From: Schizophyllum amplum | Lineage: Eukaryota; Basidiomycota; Agaricomycetes; Agaricales; Schizophyllaceae | Direction: 5' to 3' | DNA: 64,000 nt | NCBI GenBank assembly: GCA_007026445.1 | Contig: VDMD01000050.1 | Location: 124,001 to 188,000, forward strand | Part shown: positions 56,229-64,000 of the stretch, one piece after another | Position numbering within the stretch: the stretch's first letter is position 1 | How the letters are laid out: every line of letters starts with the position of its first letter | Notes under the pieces: generated by a model | Seen by the model: the letters and a program-made list of their open reading frames with translations, nothing else | Database searches by the model: none | What the model was told of the DNA's origin: nothing | Translations under genes and position numbers: made by a program

Positions 56229-56453
56229 TATAAAAGCCCTCCCCTCTCACCCTTCTTTCACCATTCCTCCCCCTTCCTCTCGCCTTGCCTGGTCGTGCTC
56301 GCCGCCGCCAGTCGTGCCGTCGTCCGTCGTTGCGCTGCTGGAGGGGGTTATGCTGCTGGTATGCGGGGGCTATGTCCGTCGAGAGCCCACTCGTCGGAGG
56401 CTCGTCGTCTCGTCAGTACCTACACTCACCCGTACCTACTCGTAGTCGTCGTG
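56229..56453 (+). promoter_or_regulatory. Junction promoter with TATAAAAG, unit 3
   Basis: Identical core, with CGCCTTGCCTGG where the other units have CGCCTTGCCGCTGG; TATAAAAG at 56229-56236. Confidence 0.45.
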
Positions 56454-56457
56454 GCAC

Positions 56458-56502
56458 GCCCCCGGACATGGGCCCCTGTAGGGGGAACCCATGTCCGGGG
56501 GC
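56458..56502. repeat. 45-bp palindrome at the unit 3/4 junction
   Basis: Identical to the palindrome at 34915. Confidence 0.85.
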
Positions 56503-56567
56503 CCACAAAAGGAGGGATGGGCGCTAGACACCTATCAAAATCCATGCCGGTTCAGCGCGCTACAACA

Positions 56568-57889
56568 TCACGTGAGAGCCGAGGACGTGGAGGTCTTACA
56601 CGAGCACACGAGCTGGACGACGGGGATGTGCTCTGCTTGCGAGAACATTTGGTCCAAGGAGGCCGGGCTCGGCCCGCAGATGAGCAACTCGTCGTATGTC
56701 GAGCTGCGTGCGCGGCGGGTGAGAACGTGCGACTTCGAACGACCACAAAACGTACAAAGGAAGACTCTTTCCCGCATTCATCGCATAGACGGCGAGGAGA
56801 GACTGCAACAAGATCAGCACAATCCGACGTCGCTGGTCCTGGTGACTGACCAAGAAGCCGCGCCACTGCAGACAGGACGTGTCCCTTGAGGATACATCAG
56901 GCAGCTGGCAGACGGCTCGATGACGCCGAGCTCGGAGAGCGTGCGCAGCTGCCACACTGCGGCGGCCGCCCACGGATGCGTGCTGTTCGGGGTTAGGCTG
57001 TCTGATGCTCAGCACAACGGTATACAAGCAGAAGAATAAGCACTTACTCACGTCTAGGACGTTGAGGAGGAAGCAAGAGGTGGCGTTCTCGATGGAAGCG
57101 AAAGACGTGATGCCGTCCTGGTGCGCCTGGCGTACGGCCTCGCCGTGCAGTCGGGCGGATAGCAGCTTCCGCCGGGCGCCAAGCTCGCTCATCTGCAAGA
57201 GCCTAGGGGTGCGGACGAGACTGCATCCCATTTGAGATGAGCCGCGGAGAATCGGTCGCCGCTGGGATCGTAGCCGACGTATGAGGGCTCGACGGACACG
57301 AGGGACGCGGCGGCGAGGATGCAGAGGGTGAGGATGCGCTTCTGCGGGGCATGAGAGCGAAAGTCCCATCCGCAACTCGTCATCTGATCCTTGTAGCTGA
57401 GCAAGGGGACGAGGGGAGTGGGGGAAGGCATGCTGAGTGCAATTACTGAAGGCACGCGTGAGATGGAGCTGGCAATGAATTTTAGGTACGCACTTTCGAG
57501 GGCATCCTGTATGAGGTTTCCTGGGATGAGCTTATGCGTGCTTGCGACAGAGGGAAGGACGAGGGAATGACATCCTTGGGCGCAGGTCCGGGGGAACTCG
57601 AACTCGAGCTCTCGCTCGCCGCTTCCTGACGCGCTTTATTGGCGAGAGCCTTTGCGCCAGTTCCTCGAGCCTTTCTGGGATGAATTGTCGTTGTAACCTG
57701 GCCGAGTGTGAGCTCCAGTCAGCAACAAAAGGGGCGGTGAACGCACTGAATTCCCTTTTCCAAGCAGCGAGGGCATGGCTTCGCATCCGGCTGAGGGTGA
57801 CATATGACCCTCTTTGCTTTGCAGTAATCGCAGGCGCGTTTCTTCTTGTGATTCTGCGCGTCGTCGGCGCGGTCGTCGTGGACGTTCAT
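56568..57889 (-). pseudogene. 3'-truncated, frameshifted copy of the Zn2Cys6 regulator (unit 4)
   Basis: Truncated at the same junction as units 2 and 3, with additional one-base deletions in exons, for example near 57198 (CAAAGAG to CAAGAG), near 56915 (GGCCTC to GGCTC) and near 57695 (GTACACC to GTAACC). The zinc cluster itself is intact. The concentration of one-base deletions may reflect assembly error rather than decay, so the frame status is uncertain. Confidence 0.75.
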
Positions 57890-58508
57890 GGACGGGAGAG
57901 CCACGTCGGTAAGCATAATTGTGATGAGCGCGGAAGACGCTTGCGCGGCGGTGCGGCAGCGCCACCGTAGCGCCCGGCCCGGCATTCCACGGTCTTGGCG
58001 CTCCCCTTGTTTACCTTAGACGCCGACGAGCCAGCGACAGATGCCCAATGCAATACCCTCCCTTTACTGGATCAGTATCGTCTTATGACTGACAATGGAA
58101 TCTCATCCCACACTACGATTCCCGGATCCTATGCCAGACGTTGATCTGACTTTTGCCAAACTGAAGGTAGCTCAACCGTCAAAGCCGCGATCTGGTTGCG
58201 CCAGTGTCATTCGTGCTAGCGCGTCCCCCAACACCGCTGATTTTGCTTGCGAGATTCTAGGTCATGATCTCCTTCGCTCTGGCAGTCTCCGAGGCTCCTC
58301 TCAAAGCTGCGGCAGGCGACCCGCGAAAGGGCAAGAACGCACTGAGAACAGTAAACTACCTTCATGCTATATCAGACGATTCCGTGCAACGGCTCGACAC
58401 CTCTCATCGCCCCTTCCACACTGTGGCCAGCTCGCGCGCGTGCACAAATCAGGCGAGAATCATGAATTTCCTACTTACTCGCAATGCCTACATCGTCGTA
58501 TACAATAT

Positions 58509-59080
58509 CCCTCCCTTCGTTGAGGCCCCCTCCCTCTCCCCCTCCACCCTCGCAAGACGCCCCCTCACCCTCGTATACCCCCCTCACCCTCGTATACACC
58601 CCCTCACCCTCGTATACACCCCCCTCACCCTCGTATACACCCCTCACCCTCGCAGACCTCTTGCTCACCCTCGTAGACAAGCCCCCCTCCGCGAAATTCG
58701 CGGATGCTTCCTCCTCTCCATCGTCCCATTAGCCCCCTCCATCTTCCTATTAGCCCCCCTTCGCCTTTGAGAATAACCCCCTCCACCTTCACAGTTGCCC
58801 CCTCCGCCTTTGAAATACCCCAATCACCTTCACAGTTGCCCCCTCCACCTTCACAGTTGCCCCCTCCACCTTTACAGACGCCCCTCCGCCTTCGCAGGTG
58901 CCGCATACAACCCCCCTCCCGCATTCGCAGGGGCCCCCTCCACCCTCTCAGTCGCCCCCTCACCTTGCAGTCGCCCCCCTCCGCCTTCGCAGTGTCCCCC
59001 TCCGCCTTCGCAGTGTCCCCCCTCCATCGCAGTGCCCCCCTTTTCGCCCCCGCAGACGCCCCCTTCATCTTGCAGACAAA
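58509..59080. repeat. C-rich minisatellite, unit 4
   Basis: Same array as in unit 2, with several shortened C-runs and one-base losses. Confidence 0.85.
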
Positions 59081-59117
59081 AAACATAAACTTGGCGCTCC
59101 CAACCAGTGGATTAACA

Positions 59118-59800
59118 CGACGACGTGTAGCGGCGAGGCATCACGACGGCGTGCAGCGGCGAGGCATCACGACGACGTGCAGTGGCGACCACGGTGACGA
59201 CCGACCACGACCACGGTCAGGACGACCACGGCGACGCCGCAAATATATGCGGCCCTGATGATGAGTATGTGCAGCGCGAGTGGAGGCGGCGGGGACGGAC
59301 CTGGCGTTGAGGAGGGGTTTGGTTGCCGTCGACGGTGAGATACAGGCGACATCGTCGACGGCGAGATAAAGTCGTCGACGTCGAGATAAAGACGCCGTCG
59401 TCGACGTCGAGATGAAGACGCCGTCGTCGACGTCGAAGTAAAGACGCCATCGTCATAGTAAAGGCGCCGTCGTCGAAGTAAAGACGCCGTCTTCAAAGTA
59501 AAGGCGCCATCGTCGAAGTAAAGGCGCTGTCGTCAAAATAAAGGGCCGTTGTCGACGTCGAGATCGTGCCGCCCTCGTCCGCACGCCCTTCACCACGCAC
59601 ATATCTGCCTGACAAGTTTAGTAAATAGATGATGTGGAAATATAGGATGACGCTCACTATATTAACTCGGACGTGAGGGGACGCGGCGACGGGCGGACGT
59701 GAGGAGATGCGGCGACCGCCGGACGTGAAGGGACGCGGCGACGGCCGGACGTGAAGGGACGCGGCGACGGCCCGACGTGAAGGGAAAGCGGCGAGGCAGG
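59118..59800. repeat. Three ~26-bp-period minisatellites, unit 4
   Basis: Matches unit 2 in length and sequence. Confidence 0.75.
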
Positions 59801-60084
59801 TCATCTACGAAAAGTGATAGCAAGGAAAAGTCAATACGATAATTGACAAAGGGGACATGATATAAATCGACCCACCGGTCGGGTAAGCCGTGTCGTTAGA
59901 GTGAGGACGGAGAAGGGGAGCGCTGTGGGTGTTTGCAAAGTTGCTGTGCGGCGGGAGCGAGGGCGACCGTGGCATCGGGGACGAGGGCGACGGTGGCGTT
60001 GAGAGCGGAGGAGACGATGGTAGGAGCGAGGGCGAGAGCAATGGCGAGGGCGAGGGCGACAGCGACAGCGAGACCAGGGCGAAT

Positions 60085-63000
60085 CAGTCCTGAATCAAGC
60101 GTTCAATAAACGATGCTCAACGACATGAACAGCGAAATACGCACTGTGATTGATACCCTGACCTCCTTGCCGAGGTTGACCGGGATCGCCTCTGACGGTG
60201 ATCTCCTCACTAGCGCACGACGCACGCAGTCACCGTCCTACCTGCCTGCAATAGAAAAGTCAACAAACAAAACCCGCCACGAACCGGACACAAACTCACC
60301 AGTCATCGTCGTGAGCGTAGACGTCGGTGGGCGCACGAGGGGAGGTGACGGCGGCCAGGTCGAGGCGAGCCGAGTTACAGGGCAAAGTCGGCGACGCCGA
60401 CGTCGAGCTCAAGACAAAGTCAGCAAGGGTAAGTGGGGGACAAGGGGAGACAGCGAAAGCGCTGCCTCAATCACCCCCCACCCCTCGACTCTTATACACT
60501 GCCAGCATCGTTAGCCTTTCCAACCTCCTTGAAACAACGTCAGACGGGTACCGAGCAGCCCCCCGAGAATCGGGGGCCGAGATCGACTTACGAAAGCGCG
60601 GAAGATTTGGTGGCGCGGGGCCACGCGCGCGGCCGCGTTCAGGAGGTTCGACTTTTGAACATTCATCGCGCAGTCGGTTTCCCCGGGTCGGCGATTGCAG
60701 CGCGCCGTCGTCGAGTCCAGGGTACATTGCTGCGCGTCCGAGGGGATGGGCTGGCGATACCGGAGGCTGTAGTATTTTGCGTGGTTCGAAGCGCCGCGTC
60801 GCGTCGCGTTCGCGCCGTCCTGAGTGAGCTTTGCGTCAAGGAAAGCCTCGTAATGCAGTATGAACACGCACCCCGGTTCTTGCTTGACGTGTCCGCAGCC
60901 GAGAACCCCGCAAAAGCGCCCCACGAAAATCGAGGTGGACGTTGAAGACGACCACGTAAGGCCCCTTCCCCATTGGGAGTTCCTTGTTGTTGAACAATGC
61001 GGCGTCCACGAACGCGCCTCCCGCGTCGTCCTCCTCCTCTCTCGAGCTCAGCCCGGGTACGATAATGCTCGGGGACCTCGGAGACACGTGTGTCCGCCGT
61101 GTCCAGGTAGAATTGGTGCTCCCTGCGCTCTGTAAGTTGCTGTGTATGGGCGGGGAAATGAAAACGAACATGGCGAGGATGCGAGGGCAGCGCGCAATCT
61201 TCCGCTGCGGGTCGGCGTTACGTGGGGCCGAACAAGCTACCGCTAGACGACCGAACTCGCGGCGAGCGCGGAAATGGACGACAGTGGGGTGGAAGATTCG
61301 GCAGCCAGACAGGGAGTATGCGCGATGGCGAGTGCGTGCGACCCTCGCGTCGGCAGGTAGTCGTACGCAAGCTCCAACCTCCTGAATGAGTCAATGGCGT
61401 TTCAGGTAGCTCGGGCGGGGGAGGAATTGGGAGTGCGGTGAGGTGAGGGACGACGAGGAAGGGATGGCGTACTGTGCGTGGTGTAGCGTGCGGACGCGTT
61501 GTAAGCTTTGTAGAGAGCGTACCACGTATGTCATAACAACATGTCGTACAGGTGTCAGTCGTCGGACGCGAGATGCGTATGATACGAGCGACGCGAAAAC
61601 GACGCCACATAATAAAATCGACGCTCTTCGCGTACTAGCACTCGCTGCGTTATACGGTGAGAGCTATAGCACCGTGAGACACGCCCAGTTCACCCTGTAC
61701 AGTCGTTTTTGGGTGAGAAATATTTTAGGCGGGCATGTCAACTTACGAGGATGAAGACGTCGAGTTCTACATGCAAACATCCTAGACCTTCCGGAACGAT
61801 AAGACAGAACGCTGATCTCGCCCATCGGCGCATATCTCCCGAGTTATGAAGCGGGGATACGTTGAACAAACATCCGCGCGACCCATCGCGGCACTTGGCG
61901 AGGGCGCGCTCGCGCTCCGGACGGTAGAGATGCGCGTATTGCGTGCGGTTCTGAATGTTCCGAGAATTCCAGCGGATCCGGGACGGTGGCGGCGCCCCAA
62001 AACTCTAGATAGTTATCGGGAGGATGAGTGGAACCGAAAGCGCCTTGTCCGAGGCGGCGGAGGCAAGCGATGGGTGGGATGGACGTGGATGATGGGGACA
62101 AGTTGAACTTCGGCGCGTCGGACCGGCTGCGACGATCATGATTCATGTTGTTCCCGACCGTCATCATCGCCCGCGAACGGTGTCCACGTCGACCTCGACG
62201 CTCCGTCTTGAATTCAGACTCATACTTATCATTGCTTTGGCTTGAGACCGTGTGGAGCAGCCTCAAAAAACGCTACTGGCCTCTCGGTCGACCAGCAAGC
62301 GCTCGAGTGGCGCACGCTCTCCTCAAGGTCACCCGAATAGCACGTCAAGTCCGAGGACCGTCCTGATCGGCTACGTACAGCAAGACTATCTCGATTGCCT
62401 TGCCGCCGGGCCCTGATCTACGGGCTCAGGACGTCATCAGGCTGAATTAGGTAGGCCTTGTTGCGCCAGCCGCGCACCACGGTGGGCCGGTGGCGCGCAC
62501 AGCGCCTCCGCCGCGAGCGTCTAGCTCGTGCTCTCGCGTCCCGTATGGCAGCGCATGTCAATTTGGAACAACTCGCATGTCGAGAAACATGTCTAGGGAA
62601 TATACAAGGTACTCGTCGGTAGCCAACGAGATGAGACTCAACGTTGAACATTGTAGACACGACGGACGCAGCGTTCACCGCAGAGCCTCGTGCTTCCGAT
62701 TTATCAGCGACATCAACGTATTTGGCTCGCGAGATGAAGAGTCGGCGGAGGAAATGCACGAGGGAGATGTGGAGGTACGGAAGATTCAGGAGGTTGGAAA
62801 CGTGAGTGATGAACTTACCTCTGTAAGCAATGTCGGGGTGCGCTACTGCGCTGCTGTCGTTGATGGTGGCGCTGAATGATGCGGACGTAGTGCGATGATG
62901 TTCATTTAACTGCGCGCGCGTTCTAAAGAGGCCCGGAGATGGAAGATTCGGGGTGACAGGTCAGCGGGAAGGTGGGGAAAGGTGGTTGAGCGCGTAAGTT

Positions 63001-63740
63001 GCACGAGTGACTTTCTGTTGCTGTCCTTGTCCGTGATCAGCCGCTGACTAGTTGACTATTTACTCATGTAGAAATTAAATCATCATTCCAGTGAGCAAGT
63101 AGGCGATGTCGAGTGTGCTGCAGTCTGGCGTTGCCAAGGTGCGCTCACACAACTCTATACACATGTGGAACTTCCGTCTTGCAAGGGTGGGCCGATCGCA
63201 TTCTTCATACATTGCTGCCGAGTAGTATGCATCTTCCGCGCATCAAACATACTGACACCTGTTCAGGAGGTTGGAAAAGCCTGTGCTGGCGCTGCGGAGG
63301 GCGAGAACTTTGGCATGGGCGGCCACCAGCAATGTTCCGGGAATTCCAGCGGATCCAGAGCTGCGGCGGCGCTCTGGATTTTCATGAATCCTCGGAAGAT
63401 TGAGCGGAGCCGAGTAGTACATTTCTCATTCTGTTTGAGGGAGCGCGCGTCGAGCTGAGGGAGGTGGAAGACTGCCATCAAGTTCAACTTCGGCGTTCGG
63501 TCCGTGACGGTCTGTCGGATGCAGCCATTGTTTTCATTGTTTCTCACCACCGTGACCTCCGCCTGATGAATTTTATAGAGGGATCCACTTCCGTGACTTG
63601 GAGCTTACTCTTACAGAACATCATTTCTGAACTGTAGCCTTGCACTGACCACAAACTTCAAAGGCTCGCGAGTGAATGGCGGCGTGCCGGGGACTCAACT
63701 GCGGCCGAATAGCGAGGCCTTTGTTGACGATCGGGGCGCC
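60085..63740. other. Degenerate, apparently non-coding part of unit 4 (type B)
   Basis: Matches 49075-52690 of unit 3 with many one-base insertions and deletions, especially at 61.8-62.7 kb. Confidence 0.5.
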
Positions 63741-63748
63741 CAGATCTA

Positions 63749-63846
63749 CCACGTACGAGGGTATGAATCGTGCTCGGCTCCCTTTAGCTCCGATGCTCGT
63801 ATATATACCACTCCGCAGCGAGCTTGCCTCTTTTTCAACCATCATG
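63749..63846 (+). promoter_or_regulatory. Conserved core promoter with TATATATA, unit 4 (type B)
   Basis: Same block as unit 3; TATATATA at 63800-63807, ATG at 63844. Confidence 0.6.
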
Positions 63847-64000
63847 CCCCGTCCTCCCCAACGCACCCGCCGTCTATCTCATCTCCTCGTCGCCGCCGCC
63901 GACAACGACAATGACGCCCGTAGGCCGATAGGTGAGTAGAGCCTGACGCTTGTGCCCTTCACGTCGACTGACCACTCTCAGTTGTACTCGACGTTGTGGG
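63800..64000 (+). other. Start of repeated-exon transcription unit, unit 4, cut by window
   Basis: Exon 1, first intron and the start of exon 2 are visible and match unit 3. Confidence 0.45.

Larger units (their letters stand above)
45569..56594. repeat. Tandem array unit 3 (~11.0 kb, right half type B)
   Basis: The left half is essentially identical to unit 2 apart from C-run lengths. From about 49.34 kb it changes to a diverged version (type B) with patches still close to type A (50.04-50.27, 50.74-51.30 and 55.27 kb onward). Confidence 0.9.
56595..64000. repeat. Tandem array unit 4, truncated by window end (type B)
   Basis: The left half matches units 2 and 3 but with many single-base deletions. 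The right half matches unit 3. The sequence ends inside exon 2 of the repeated-exon transcription unit. Confidence 0.88.

Noticed and set aside
24533..64000. Ribosomal DNA repeat
   Set aside because: Unit length fits, but no 18S, 5.8S, 28S or 5S rRNA sequence is recognisable, and each unit carries a transcription-factor fragment.

Overview
ORGANISM. This is nuclear DNA of a filamentous basidiomycete, most likely an Agaricomycete and perhaps Polyporales. The reasons are many spliceosomal introns of about 45-55 nt with GTGAGT/GTRCGT donors and CTRAY branch points, a GC-rich base composition, and typical gene families: an SRA/YDG protein, HAD-like terpene cyclases, F-box and BTB proteins, a Zn2Cys6 regulator and a 'macrofage activating glycoprotein'-type surface protein. 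Gene models were spliced by hand. For every complete multi-exon model the exon lengths sum to a multiple of three and the conserved motifs are restored across the junctions.

LAYOUT, LEFT PART (1-25.8 kb): ordinary gene space. In order: a GH2 glycosidase (-, 3' end outside the window); an SRA-domain methyl-DNA reader with a long disordered tail (-); HAD-like terpene cyclase 1 (-); a Gfo/Idh/MocA oxidoreductase (+), divergent from it; a small secreted Gly/Met-rich protein (+); F-box protein 1 (-); a GPI-type surface glycoprotein (+); a BTB-family protein (+); terpene cyclase 2 (-); F-box protein 2 (+); and a Zn2Cys6 transcription factor (-). The two terpene cyclases and the two F-box proteins are paralogue pairs, so this part has been locally duplicated. 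Two drimane-type cyclases, an oxidoreductase and a regulator could form a terpenoid locus, but no P450 is present in the window.

LAYOUT, RIGHT PART (24.5-64 kb): a tandem array of a ~10.5-11 kb unit, at least four copies with the last cut by the window edge. The array starts inside the transcription-factor gene. Each later unit carries a 3'-truncated copy of that gene that keeps the DNA-binding domain, then a C-rich minisatellite, three minisatellites with ~26-bp periods, about 3.7 kb of degenerate non-coding-looking sequence, a TATA-driven intron-rich transcription unit of repeated exons ending at an AATAAA, a second TATA promoter, and a 45-bp palindrome next to the junction with the next unit. 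The units are mosaics: units 1 and 2 share one right half (type A), units 3 and 4 share another (type B), and the left halves of units 2-4 match each other.

BEST CANDIDATE FOR SOMETHING NEW. The repeated-exon transcription unit (31.78-34.01 kb and its copies) has a strongly conserved promoter, conserved intron placement, and exons carrying paired GC hairpins and a recurrent GDEYMYRRPASE-like segment. I could not link it to any known family. It could be a structured spliced RNA or a decayed repeat-exon protein gene. Single-base indels between units, mainly in unit 4 and part of unit 3, suggest limited consensus accuracy, so reading frames there should not be trusted.
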